Shown here piece after piece: positions 33,701 through 44,920 of a stretch of DNA of 64,000 bases (positions are counted from its first letter, which is position 1; the number at the start of each line of letters is the position of its first letter). The DNA is from Liolophura sinensis (taxonomy: Eukaryota > Mollusca > Polyplacophora > Chitonida > Chitonidae): the NCBI RefSeq assembly GCF_032854445.1, contig NC_088301.1, forward strand, positions 29,994,402 to 30,058,401, written 5' to 3'. Below the pieces are notes generated by a model. The model was given only the letters and a program-made list of their open reading frames with translations. It was not told where the DNA came from and made no database searches. Both the position numbers and the translations under genes were made by a program.

Positions 33701-34126
33701 TTTCCCTGGGCATTTTGGTTCAGGGTCTTACATGAACAATATTCACTGACAGTCATTCACTGACAGTCATTGCATACGTGAAAAAAAACACCTATATGGC
33801 ATAAAACAACAGTCAAATGAACAAGTAAATAAAAAAATGTCTATACAATTCTCATGTACGCTGAGTACTTATGAACAGTGTATTCTCTTTTCAGTCAGAT
33901 CATAAATTTCACTGCATCAGTGCAACAATGGCCAACACAGTTTATTCTACCCTCAGCCAGATTTCCGCAATCTCTTAGAGAGGCGTTACAGCAGGAAAAG
34001 CCCATCACAGGACTTCTGCTGTGTTAACTCACCCCAGCTATTTACGAGGAGATGACACATTATACATTAATATCTGCTTTCTTTACTTCCCTTTGCTGGG
34101 TTTCATTTCATTTTTTATAATAGTGT
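33701..34126. other. No feature recognised
   Basis: Sequence between the tRNA-like element and the inverted LTR remnant. Confidence 0.35.
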
Positions 34127-34491
34127 TGTATTGTACACATGAAGTATACGTAAACTAAAAAGATTGTCTAATTGATATTAAAGACTATTGTTACTAGATT
34201 TTCATATGGTGTCAATTATGTATTTTATATTTGTATTAATGTAAAGAATTATTGTATGGCTTTATGTTTATATCCATATGTGAATGATTTATGCATGTAC
34301 ATATGTTATTAAATTTCATATGGGGGTCTACTATGTATTTTATATTGTATTAAGGTAAAGAATTATTGTATGTTCATATGTGGGTATACACATAAGAGTT
34401 AATTTTGTATTTTTATATACTAATATATATGGTCTTATGACTAACGGTCAACACGGTGCTTTCCCTTCAGATTATTATACAGAACACAACA
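34127..34491 (+). mobile_element. Inverted partial LTR plus leader, opposite to the adjacent Gypsy element
   Basis: 34127-34440 is the reverse complement of the outer part of the LTR at 34930-35223 (starts 'tgtattgtacacatgaagta'). After a jump it continues with the LTR end and leader ('cggtcaacacggtgctttcc', 'attatacagaacacaaca') seen at 41285-41325. The LTR middle, some 385 bp, is missing. The two LTRs are head to head and could form a large hairpin. Confidence 0.8.
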
Positions 34492-34501
34492 ATCCACCAA
34501 T

Positions 34502-35223
34502 TGTTGACCGTTAGTTCTACTTTATTCAACAGTCCAGTTTGTGAGTGAAGTGCTCACTGCTGGCTGTCCTTATACAGAACACAACAATCCACCAATTGTT
34601 GACCGTTAGTTCTACATTATTCAACAGTCCAGTTTGTGAGTGAAGTGCTCACTGCTGGCTGCCCTCATAAAGACACAGAAACTGTTGTCAACCACCACGT
34701 GTCCCTTCAAGTTACACTTGTGTTGTGTTCCCTATGGTGACCTAATCCCCAATCAGCGTCTGACTGGACATGGTAACCATAGGACTACTGATTGTTAGAC
34801 AAAACTCAAGTTAAGGTGAAGCCTGCAGTTTGCACTGGTTTCCACAATGTAACTAATAAATCTTCCGCATCTAGCATGACAAGTAATACACACTTATTCC
34901 TACATCTTTGTTAAAAATAAGACCATATTAGTATATAAAATACAAAATTAACTCGTATGTGTATACCCACATATGAACATACAATAATTCTTTACCTTAA
35001 TACAATATAAAATACATAGTAGACACCCATGTGAAATTTGATAACATATGTACATGCATACTTCATTCACATATGGATATAAACATAAAGCCATACAATA
35101 ATTCTTTACATTAATACAAATATAAAATACATAATTGACACCATATGAAAATCTAGTAACAATAGTCTTTAATATCAATTAGACAATCTTTTTAGTTTAC
35201 GTATACTTCATGTGTACAATACA
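34502..35223 (-). repeat. LTR (3' LTR of the minus-strand element)
   Basis: Matches 41324-42049 with about a dozen differences. Contains two tandem copies of a ~113-bp segment beginning 'ttgaccgttagttctac'. Its left edge lacks the first ~38 bp found in the other LTR. Confidence 0.88.
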
Positions 35224-35559
35224 ACATTACCTCCTCTGCTTAAGTAATTTGCTCCGTCAAATTAACAAGGCACTCAATAGGAGCATAAAGAAAAAATGTC
35301 TTATATTGTTAATGTGATACTAGGCCGTTTATCCAAGTGTAAGTGTCAATCGTCTAAATATGCCCCAGCTGGGTACAGGGGTTTGCGGTCGGAGTCAGTT
35401 TCTGGTAATACAGTGTAACTATTTGGGAACATCCTTGTCCCAAGTGGATATGTAAAACCTCCGTGTGTGACCACACGATGGGCACACACCAGATGTTGGG
35501 TATTTAGCAGGATTTTCCTTATGGAATATGCCTGGAACCATGTAAGATTTAATTGCTTT
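35224..35559. other. Internal 3' region of the Gypsy element
   Basis: Between the env-like frame and the LTR. Holds the purine-rich tract next to the LTR; no coding segment recognised, so the rest of an env gene is missing. Confidence 0.45.
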
Positions 35560-36122
35560 GGAATGTTAAGAGGTTGAGCTGACCATTCTTAAGTTTTGTT
35601 TTCTGATTGATTCAATATGTTGCTCTAGTACCTTCATATCACTGACAGTCGCTGTGCCGAAAAGTGTTTAGATATAGATCCAATAAACGGTAATAAGGAT
35701 CGTCTTGTTCTAATCCTTTTCGACTGGGGCTTTTCGGGAATGAGCTCCATAATTTGATCAACTGTTCGGTTAACCAGATGACTGCTAGATAACCGTAGAG
35801 CATTTATGTAGGAAATGACTTGGTTCAAGGTGGAGCAAACAGCAACAGTGTGGTGTTTTTGACTACACAGTTTAAAATTTTGTATCGGTGCCTTCTGTGG
35901 CATTTTAAATTCATAAGTATGTATCCAATAATCATGTGCAAAGCCAATAGTTCCTAAATCTTGGAACACAATGCCGTAATTTGGACGTTGCACTTGTGTC
36001 GTAGCGATGGATAGGCCAAATTTGGTTAGCATTAAAGTCAGGATGATCATAAGCTTGTGAATACCTCCAGATATTCCTTTCAAAGAGAAAGAAGAGAGGG
36101 TAAAGATTAGAGAATGGGACAT
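35560..36122 (-). pseudogene. Env-like (fusion-glycoprotein-like) remnant
   Basis: A 162-codon minus frame downstream of pol, in the position of env. It has a hydrophobic signal-like segment about 25-40 residues in and a run of basic residues (RTRR) near residue 140 followed directly by a hydrophobic Gly-containing stretch. That is the layout of a furin-type cleavage site and fusion peptide, as in Gypsy/errantivirus envelopes and baculovirus F proteins. Shortly after, the frame shifts and ends. Length and content are far below a complete envelope, so it is truncated and non-functional. Similarity is judged from motif layout only. Confidence 0.55.
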
Positions 36123-36287
36123 GGGGGTGGCAAACTACACCATACATGGTGATCAATCCTGTTAGCACTATGACACTATGTGTCAGTTGGTGTGTTATAC
36201 CGAGTGTCGGAAAAAATAGTGGTAAGGATATCTGAAAGTCAACTCAACCCGTGTCATCTGTGACCGGTACCACTTTCAAATTTCTCA

Positions 36288-37640
36288 CTAAACAAAGTAT
36301 TTTAGCCTATCAGGTTTCCTTCGCTGTCGGCCGGATGCCGTTCTGGACACATGAAAAGTCTGTCTTAGTTCTTGTGGAATGTTTTCAGCGCGCTCCCACG
36401 AATTCTCTACCTGACCTTTTTTCGTTATTAGATACTTTTTAACTTTTCCAAAGTATTTCATCTTATGTATCTTTTCTATATCGTTGCCCTTTACGACTTC
36501 GCTCTTCTGGGCATCAATATCTGTATCCTTTGTTGTGGGTGTTTGTTCAACACCCGGCTTATCAATGTATGTTTTAAGCCGTTGGGCGTTTATCAGTGAC
36601 TTTATGGGAGAGTCGTCCGAACACCTCCTTAGTTTGTACGTGTGATTAGGATGCGCCACTGTGATGTAAAATTGTCCCACCCATTTATTGGCTAGTTTAC
36701 TCGACTTCCCTAATTTAACTTTAGGATCAAACTACCAAACCTTTTGATCCACCTTAAATGAGGTTGCTCTGGATGTTTTATCAAAATAAGTTTTACTTTT
36801 TACCTGTGCTCTCTGAATATTTTCAGTTGTGACCTTCTCTATGTGCTTTAAATGCTCTATTAAGTTTTCGAGATGCTGTTTAGCGTCTTTTCCTAATGTT
36901 TCTTTGGGAACCTTGTCAGTGTCAAAATTCATGTTCATTCGTTTGCCAAATGTAAATTCTAACGGTGAGTGTCCTGTTGAATTGACACCGGGAGACATGC
37001 GAAGAGCCATCATTATTCCTGGCAGCAGAGACGACCAGTTGTCATGGGCTGGTGTAATGTAAGCACGCATCATTTCCATGATGGTTCTATTCTGTCGTTC
37101 GCAAGTAGAATTAGTTTGGGGATGGTAAGAACTTGTGTGGATTGGTTTTACTTCAAAAAGTTCACACACAGCACTGACTAACGTTGACATGAAATTTCTA
37201 CCTCTGTCTGAAAGGAGGGCATGTGGTGCACCATAACGAGTAAAGATTTGCTCATACAGTACCTTCGCTACTTCGGTGGCTTCTTGCGTTTTTAAGGCAA
37301 AAGCCTCTGGTCATCGTGTAAAGCTGTCAGTAACTAAAATTATGTGTTTAAACCCATCTGGTGTTGTTGTCAAAGGTCCAATGAAGTCTATGTGCCATCG
37401 GCTGAATGCCGACGTGACTGGCATAGAAGTCAGAGGTGCATTACGAGCATGAGGGTGGTTTTTGGTTTCCTGGCAGACATTACAGCTTAAGATGTATTCT
37501 TTGACTTCTTGGTACATTCTTGGCCAGAAATACTTATCTCTTATGGATGCAAACGTTAATGATACTCCTGTACCCAGCTGGAGTATATTTGTGGCAACCT
37601 CCTGCTTTGGCATTATGGTAGCACGCAAGTACGTTTGATC
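36288..37640 (-). pseudogene. Gypsy integrase with chromodomain-like C-terminus, broken
   Basis: The zinc-binding region is split near 37600 (the CNVCQ half is in 37311-37628). The core has the first Asp in WHIDFIGP, the second in the LLSDRG block near 37205, and the Glu in STCERQNRT near 37095. A stop near 37309 interrupts the core and another at about 36729 precedes the C-terminal part. In 36288-36680 a PNHTYKLRR block and a terminal segment with KKYLITKKG and SWERAENIP look like a chromodomain, a module that steers some Gypsy elements to marked chromatin. Confidence 0.8.
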
Positions 37641-38889
37641 TGAGTGTTTTAGGTAGGGCTACTTGTGGAATTAAGCGTTCTGCTTTAATTACGTTTTTAG
37701 ATCGTGGCTGGAAGAAGTGATACAATATGTCGTCAAGTAGATCAAACTGAAAAGATGTATGTACAATGGTCTTGATTTTCCGTTCATCGTCCGGTAGTGT
37801 GTCATTTTCTAAGTATACTATCATGTCTTTGAAATCAGGACACTCCCTTTGCAGGCGTTTCAGGTTTTCTCTGCTGGAGACATCGGTTAAAGGGTATTCC
37901 AATGGATGTCCTTCAGATGGATTTATTGCTGCTACAGTGGGATTGTTATCTAGATGATAACTGAGCTGTATCTCAATGCTTTCTCTATTTCTGGAATTAT
38001 TATTCCTTTGTATCTCAAGGTCTGCGTTGCCATGTGATTTTCCCGCCCTATGCTTTACCTCATACTGGTATGACTGCAAGGTCAGTGACCACCGATGTAA
38101 CCTACTATTGGATAGCTTAATAGTTTTTAAATATTCTAGGGCCTTGTGGTCAGTGATAACTGTAAATTTGGTGTGGGACAAATACTCATGGTAATTTCTG
38201 ATGCCTTCTACAATTGCTAAGCATTCAAGTTCAGTAATGTGCCATGGAACTTCGTGTCTCCGAAGGGCTCTGCCTCCATAGGCAATTACATGCTCTTTTC
38301 CTTCTTCGTCTAATTGGCCTAAGATGTACCCTATAGCAGATGTAGAAGCATCAGTGGTTAATATGAATGGTCTATCCATTCTGGGATATGCAAGAATAGG
38401 CGCTGTCGTGAGGGCTCGTTTTAAGCTATTGAATGCGCTTTCACATTCGTTCGTCCATTTGTATTCTACATCTTTCTGTAACAGCTTGTTCAGTGGGAGG
38501 GTCATTTGTGCATAGTCTTTAACAAACTTTCGGTAGTAGTTTGTTAAACCTAAGAAACTGCGTACTTGGGTTACGTTTTGTGGGACGGGGAATGAATCGA
38601 TAGCATCTGTTTTAGTGGTATCAACTCTGACACCGTCTTTAGTTATTACATGTCCTAAGTATAATACTTTGTCTAAAGCAAATCTGCACTTACTTGGTTT
38701 AAGGGTAAGGTTAGCTTGCCTTAGTCGCTGAAAAACATTGTTCAAGTGGGACAGGTGCATCTCAAAAGTTCGGCTAAAAATCAAAATGTCGTCGATGTAA
38801 ACTAGGGCGTATTTCCAGTTTATGCCTTTAAGTACCTGACTCATAACTAGTTGGAAGGTCATGGGGGAATTCATGGCATTCTTGTCCAT
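37641..38889 (-). pseudogene. Gypsy RT (C-terminal half), RNase H and connection
   Basis: An open stretch within the 451-codon frame 37534-38889. It has the RT catalytic YIDD (38788-38799), YLGHVITKDGV, FLGLTNYYRKF, then RNase H with TTDASTSAIGYILG, ELECLAIVEGI and ITDHKALEYL. It is cut from the N-terminal RT half by a small deletion/frameshift at about 38876, just after the residues YEWTRMP. It reverse-transcribes genomic RNA in an intact element; here the chain cannot be made in one piece. Confidence 0.88.
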
Positions 38890-40110
38890 TCATAAATCCC
38901 GGAATGAACGATAAAAGCTGCTTTGTGTCTCGTTGTATGATCCATCGGTATCTGCCAAAATCCACTGGCTAGGTCAAGAGAACTAAAATAATTTGCCTTA
39001 GGTTGACCTATTGCATCAAACACATCGTTCAATCGGGGTATTGGGAATGACATTGGTTGTGTGACGGCATTAAGTTTCCTATAATCAACTGCAAACCTGT
39101 ATTTTCCACATTTCTTCTTGGCCATAACTACAGGGCTATGCCATTGTGAAGTGGATGGAACAATAATGTTATTTGTTCGCATTTCATCTATTTGTTTGTC
39201 AATTTCGGCTTTAATAACTGGGCCTTGCCTATATGGTGGTAGTCGTACTGGACGAGCAGTTCCAGTTTCAATGTGATGGTGGTGAAGGGGAGTTTCTCCA
39301 GTTTCACTCATATATCTGGAGAACATGTCTGCATTGTGTTTTAACAAGTCTAACAGCTTTTGCTTTTGTTCCCAATTTAAATCTGTTTTTGACAGGTCAA
39401 ATAATGTTTCTTTGTCAGTATCATCTTTTGCATCAATGGATGAGATTACAGGTTTGGATTTAGAAGGATTTTCATTGCTTTCTGTAATCGGTTGTATTGT
39501 GCTCTCATCTACTTCCCAGGCTTGTGCAATGACCTTATCAACTGGGATTCGGATTGCTTGATCCGTATGGTTAAGAAGAGTAAACCATGCCTTGCCATTC
39601 TGCATTTTAACAAGACTTCTTCCGCCTGCCAAATTAAATTTTGGTAACAGTGATTTAACTGGTTCTAACAATGCAACAGTGTTCGGTTGAGGGTTGGAAA
39701 TACGCACTGGAATTGTTTGCTGTGAGTTTGGAGAAATTGTGACGGTCGATACTGTTCTCGCTAAGCTTGAGGAGCACTGATTTATAGTCACACATGTCGT
39801 GTCCTTTATGTACATTGTTTTTGTTGTTAAATCTAGTTTTACCTCATTTTTCTCCAGAAAATCCATTCCTAATATCAGTGAATGGTGCAAATGTTCAAAT
39901 ACGTGGAATTTAAAGATAAATTCTTCCCTACCTATGCGAACAGGGAGGAGCATAGTGCCCAGCACAGCATGAATCTCTCATCCAACCCCAGTAACTTGTA
40001 CTATTTCCGCTTCCTCACATTTAGTGTGGTTAATACCAGCTTTAGTCAGAAATGTTACCGAAACACATGATATACCTGCTCCTGTATCCACTAAGGCATT
40101 AGTGTATATG
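38871..40110 (-). pseudogene. Gypsy protease and RT N-terminal half
   Basis: The retropepsin active site DTGA is at 40079-40090. An in-frame TGA follows about 35 codons later. The 364-codon frame 38871-39965 continues with LILGMDFLEKN (protease C-terminal block), the linker, and RT blocks FAVDYRKLNAVT and FSSLDLASGFWQ (first catalytic Asp). It ends at the frameshift near 38876. Confidence 0.85.
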
Positions 40111-40259
40111 CATTCAGAACATTCACTCTAACAGTATTTTTTTCCATTGGAGTTACAAAGGCTACATGTGAGTTTTCTGTTAGGGATTGAAATTCTAGTG
40201 CTTGTCTATGTCTATGCCTGTTCACAGGTGTGTACCTTTGAACAGACTCACACCCCTAT

Positions 40260-40431
40260 TGGTTACTATTAAGTGAACAGCACCTTGCGAAATGATTAAA
40301 TGTGTTACACTTGTTACATTTTTTCCCTCTGCTGGACACCTACCGCTTCGCTTCCAACACTGCCAGCCACACTTGGAACACACTGCATTCTGCTCAGGTG
40401 GTCGGGGTTGCCTGCTGTCGTTGTACTGTCT
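40260..40431 (-). pseudogene. Gypsy nucleocapsid zinc-knuckle region
   Basis: The minus strand encodes a Cys-rich segment with CSKCGWQCW and CNKCNTFNHFARCC; the latter fits CX2CX4HX4C. It joins the gag frame to protease but is not continuous with the gag frame as it stands. Confidence 0.65.
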
Positions 40432-41283
40432 TTAACCTTGCCTCGGGGTGTATTGTTGCTGTTGATAATTCTGTGCAGTATCCTTAAGTGCCGTTGTATT
40501 TATGGCATTCACTGCTTCTGTTTTCTCTTTTAGCGCTGTTCTTAGGTCCGCTATTTCGGCTCTCAGCATACTAACGTCCGTACCGGGAGTTTGTACAGCG
40601 GCTAAATGTGATCTTTCTGCCACGAGGGCACATTTCCTTAGATCCTCCACTGTTTGTGGATTACTCTGGATCACATAGCTTTTTAAATGAGGCTGTATTC
40701 CTTGGCTCAGGAGGAAAAACATCGTTGCCTCCGGCATGTGCTTGTTCACCGTAAGATGTCGGACACGTGAAAAATAGTCCATCACGGTTTCGTGCGGCCC
40801 TTGTACCGTTGCTGTAGCCGGTATATCCACTAAGTTGCTGTCTTCTGGAAAGGCAGTCTTGAATGCTCTTACTAATACAGTCCAATCACTCTTTGTGCCT
40901 TCTGTTTGGCTTTCATACCACTGGGTGGCATAAGTCGAGAGATGGAACGGAAATATTGCCACCTTTTGACTGTCGTCTATGCTATGGAATGTGCAAAATC
41001 GCTGGAACATTCCCAACCAGCTCTGTGCATTCTGTGAAGCATCTCCGCGGAATTTCTCTAGGGAGATCAGAGCACCAGGCATGTTGATTTGTCTTTGTCC
41101 GACTGATGACCTGACACTTCTATCTTCTGATGTGGATGGTTGATCTTCTGTGTTTGTCACTTGTGATAGCACTTTCTGACTCTGTAAAATTACCTTTGCG
41201 TTCCTGAGCACTTTTGGACTGAAGTTAAACGGTGTTACTCCTCGCTTTGACATGAGAGGTCGGTATCTTGAGTTCTCCACCAA
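40432..41283 (-). CDS. Gypsy Gag (capsid part), open
   Basis: 283 codons starting MVENSRYRP just inside the 5' LTR. The central region has the capsid-like pattern FRGDASQNAQSWLGMFQRF, a TYATQWYES block and an EDLRKCALVAERSH helix, followed by a coiled-coil-like ALKEKTEAV. It forms the particle shell in active elements. It is the only undamaged long frame of the element. Confidence 0.8.
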   Translation of the reverse strand: MVENSRYRPLMSKRGVTPFNFSPKVLRNAKVILQSQKVLSQVTNTEDQPSTSEDRSVRSSVGQRQINMPGALISLEKFRGDASQNAQSWLGMFQRFCTFHSIDDSQKVAIFPFHLSTYATQWYESQTEGTKSDWTVLVRAFKTAFPEDSNLVDIPATATVQGPHETVMDYFSRVRHLTVNKHMPEATMFFLLSQGIQPHLKSYVIQSNPQTVEDLRKCALVAERSHLAAVQTPGTDVSMLRAEIADLRTALKEKTEAVNAINTTALKDTAQNYQQQQYTPRQG

Positions 41284-41284
41284 T

Positions 41285-42049
41285 TGTTGTGTTCTGTATA
41301 ATAATCTGAAGGGAAAACACCGTGTTGACCGTTAGTTCTACTTTATTCAACAGTCCAGTTTGTGAGTGAAGTGCTCACTGCTGGCTGTCCTTATACAGAA
41401 CACAACAATCCACCAATTGTTGACCGTTAGTTCTACTTTATTCAACAGTCCAGTTTGTGAGTGAAGTGCTCACTGCTGGCTGTCCTTATAAAGATACAGA
41501 AACTGTTGTCAACCACCACGTGTCCCTTCAAGTTACACTTGTGTTGTGTTCCCTATGGTGACCTAATCCCCAATCAGCGTCTGACTGGACATGGTAACCA
41601 TAGGACTACTGATTGTTACAAAACTCAAAACTCAAGTTAAGGTGAAGCCTGCAGTTTGCACTGGTTTCCACAATGTAACTAATAAATCTTCCGCATCTAG
41701 CATGACAAGTAATACACACTTATTCCTACATCTTTGTTAAAAATAAGACCATATTAGTATATAAAATACAAAATTAACTCGTATGTGTATACCCACATAT
41801 GAACATACAATAATTCTTTACCTTAATACAATATAAAATACATAGTAGACACCCATATGAAATTTAATAACATATGTACATGCATAATTCATTCACATAT
41901 GGATATAAACATAAAGCCATACAATAATTCTTTACATTAATACAAATATAAAATATATAATTGACACCATATGAAAATCTAGTAACAATAGTCTTTAATA
42001 TCAATTAGACAATCTTTTTAGTTTACGTATACTTCATGTGTACAATACA
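41285..42049 (-). repeat. LTR (5' LTR of the minus-strand element)
   Basis: 765 bp, TG...CA ended, with a duplicated ~113-bp internal segment as in the other LTR. It is followed on the inside by the primer-binding-like 'attggtggagaactc'. Confidence 0.88.
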
Positions 42050-42051
42050 AG

Positions 42052-42570
42052 AGATGTGTGGTCTAGGGCTGGGTTATTCTGTGTCATTGTGATGTGTGAT
42101 CAACGTCTGGGTTATCCTGTGTCTGTGTGATGTGTGATCAAGGGCTGGGTCATCCTGTGTCATTGTGATGTGTGGTCAAAGGTTGGGTTATCCTGTTTCA
42201 GTGTGATGTGTGATCAAGGGCTGGGTTATCCTGTGTCATTGTGATGTGTGGTTAAGGGCTGGGTTATTCTGTGTCATTGTGATGTGTTATAAAGGGCTGG
42301 GTTATCCTGTTTTAGTGTGATGTGTGATCAAGGGCTGGGTTATCCTGTGTCATTGTGATGTGTGATCAAGGGCTGGGTTATTCTGTGTCAGTGTGATGTC
42401 TGGTCAAGGGCTGGGTTATCCTGTATCATTGTGATGTGTGATCAAGGGCTGGGTTATTCTGTGTCAGAGTGATGTATGGCCAAGGGCTGGGTTATCCTGT
42501 GTCATTGTGATGTGTGGTCAAGGGCTGTGTTATTCTGTGTCTGTGTGATGTCTGGTCAAGGGCTGGGTTT
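42052..42570. repeat. 38-bp minisatellite abutting the LTR
   Basis: About 14 units of 38 bp with 'gatcaagggctgggttatcc' and 'tgtgtcattgtgatgtgt'. The LTR edge at 42049 lies directly against the first unit, so the element may have inserted into the array. Confidence 0.9.
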
Positions 42571-42667
42571 CGAAAAATGCAAAAATAATTTTCCAGGTAT
42601 AGTGGGCGTTATTAAATCATTTACTGAACAAAATTAGCTGTCTCGTTTATCTGAGACCATCAGCGGT

Positions 42668-42775
42668 CTGCTGACAGACCTTCTTTCATACGACCGTAGG
42701 GGAAGTCAACATGAGCCTTACTTGAACTTACAGTGACTCCATTGGTAAAAGGCTCTCGGTAATTACGCTCTGCTT
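42668..42775 (-). mobile_element. Diverged SINE fragment
   Basis: 'tgacagaccttc', 'acatgagccttacttgaactt' and 'gtgactccattggtaaaagg' follow the head half of the SINE family in reverse orientation with many substitutions. Confidence 0.55.
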
Positions 42776-44699
42776 GCACGGTATAAGCACCTCGGCCCCC
42801 TTTAATCTTCCGTTGTGAATCAGGGCCCGTATTCATCAAGCAACTCAAGACTTATGTCATAAATGAGGTTATTAAAAAGCCAAAGTCAGAAGAGGAAAAT
42901 ACTGAAATTGTGGGTAATCCATTGTAAGGAATCTGTGTACACAGTCTAAACTTTCAAATATTTTTGTTGTAGCTGTGTTTGAAGTTTTGACGTAAGTCTT
43001 TATACGCTTAATAAATACGGGCAAAGATGGAAGTTATAAATAAAAACTATTTTGAACTTCTGGGCAAATTCCAGTGTTACGTATGTATGCTTGGGGTTTA
43101 ATGTCGTAATCAACATTTAATTCCAGTATTAAGCACTTCGAAGACAATTTTACACTGTTCAGGGGGTTATGTCGATATTTTGTTTAAAGATTTTTCAATT
43201 CAGTACGTGCCATGGTTCTTTTGGTGAATGTAATTATAGCTCTTTATGTGTATGCAATTTGAATTCAAAAGTCTGGCAGTCTGTGTATTATAAGTGACAA
43301 AACCTGAGGTGACCCATGCTGATATGGTCACACAAGGTCATAGTGGAATGTCACGACGTAAAGATCGTATGACTCAGATAATGTAAACGTTGAATAAACT
43401 GTAGACTGACACGGGTATTCAACAGAACAAAGGGTAAAAAGAAAAAAAAACGTTCAACTTTAATCCAAATCTGGATACTGTCAACAGTAACAAAAGCAAA
43501 CAAATAAACCAGTGACCCTCATTTTACCAACGATGTAAATAGCGGCAAGGTTAAAACTATTTTGAAAAAGAAATGAACAATAGGGACAGCAGAACACAGC
43601 CCCACCCGTGAAATACAATAAGACAGACTATGACAATTGTCAATAGTGCTAGCCACTAGCTAGTTGTAGGAGATATTGTTTTCATAGTTCGTGTTTTATG
43701 ATACACAGGGCTAGTTCAGGTTTTATGTTAGCCAACCCTTGGCTTGGTAGGACCGAGACTAGAGTGAGTAGTGGTTGTATTGCAAATGGGCAGAGTATGC
43801 TGCTGACTTCTTTGAGACTAAAGTTCAAGGGGATGGGTTGTGGACCTTCAGAATAGGCCCAGAATTGTTGTGAGTTTCGTGTCTATTGGTAGTATATCTT
43901 TCGAGTCGTTATTTCGAGTCAAAGTGAATAATTCGGTCACGTTCAGCCACGAGTTATGATGATGTTGTTGTTCCATATGTAAACAAAATTTATACATGCA
44001 AATGGTCATCCAGATAACAGGTACGTAAACGTAAAAACAGGATATAGAAATTATTGTAGGTTGATATGTAAATGTAAAGTCATTTATCTTTCAATGGTTA
44101 AATGATAGACATGGTAATTGAAGTTGGTAATGGTAATTGGAGTTGGTAATGGTAATTTGATATGGTACTTCGGGTTTTGGTTGTATTTCCTTGTACAGCT
44201 TGAACCACGAATGCACCCAAGATCACACACGAGTAACTTTCAAAATCTGTTGTGTAATTATAGAGAAGTCATGGATAAGAAATCAGTGTGCTTCGTGAGT
44301 ACTGAACAACGTGCTTTCTGAATTTGTCCACTACGCTAGTATAAGTAAAATAATGGGGTAGTTCAGTTGTCTCATGCGTTACCACGGTACCAGAGTTTCA
44401 GTGTTTTAAATCTAGCCTTTATACTGCATGAAAGTCCGGGACCACATCCCCTGCTGATACGCACCGTGCGAGCCACACTGTAGGCCTAACTGAAATCAAC
44501 CGTCAAATTTCCAATGTGCAACCAACGCAGTATAATTGTCAGGCAATGCCACAAATTCTGAATACAAGTTAAGTCCATATCACAAGTTTTGAACACAGGT
44601 GATTTCCATATAAAATTTTGAACAAAGGTGAACTCCACATCCAAAGCTGTGAACAAAGGTGAACTTCATATCAAATTCTGAACAAAGGTGAACTCATTA
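42776..44699. other. No gene recognised
   Basis: AT-rich single-copy DNA between the two receptor genes. Short 'ggtaatggtaatt' reiteration near 44110-44160; otherwise no motif. Confidence 0.35.
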
Positions 44700-44920
44700 T
44701 TGCGAGGGCTCTGTTGGTTAGCGCGCCAGCACAGCGCAATGACCCAAGAGTCTCTCACCAATGCGGTCAATGTGAGTTCAAGTCCAGCTCAAACTGGCTT
44801 CCTCTCCCCTGGGCTCTGCCCTATTTCTACCCACCATAATGCTGGCCGCCGTCGTATACATGAAATATTCTTGAGTACGGCGTAAAAAAACCAATGAAAT
44901 AAATAAATAGATAAATTATC
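44700..44920 (+). mobile_element. tRNA-related SINE
   Basis: Head with 'gttggttagcgcgccagc' (A-box region) and 'gtgagttcaagtccagctc' (B-box region), middle 'ataatgctggccgccgtcgt', end 'gagtacggcgtaaaa' and an (aaat)n tail. About 30 bp of the middle block is missing relative to 52402-52659. Confidence 0.85.

Larger units (their letters stand above)
34502..42049 (-). mobile_element. Ty3/Gypsy LTR retrotransposon with env-like remnant, minus strand
   Basis: Two near-identical LTRs (34502-35223 and 41285-42049) enclose, on the minus strand, gag, protease, RT, RNase H, integrase with a chromodomain-like tail, and an env-like frame. Next to the 5' LTR the leader starts 'attggtggagaactc', a plausible primer-binding site. 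Next to the 3' LTR lies the purine-rich 'gcagaggaggtaatg'. Pol is broken by frameshifts and in-frame stops although the LTRs differ at only about a dozen positions. No target duplication is visible, and the left outer edge abuts an inverted LTR. Confidence 0.92.
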
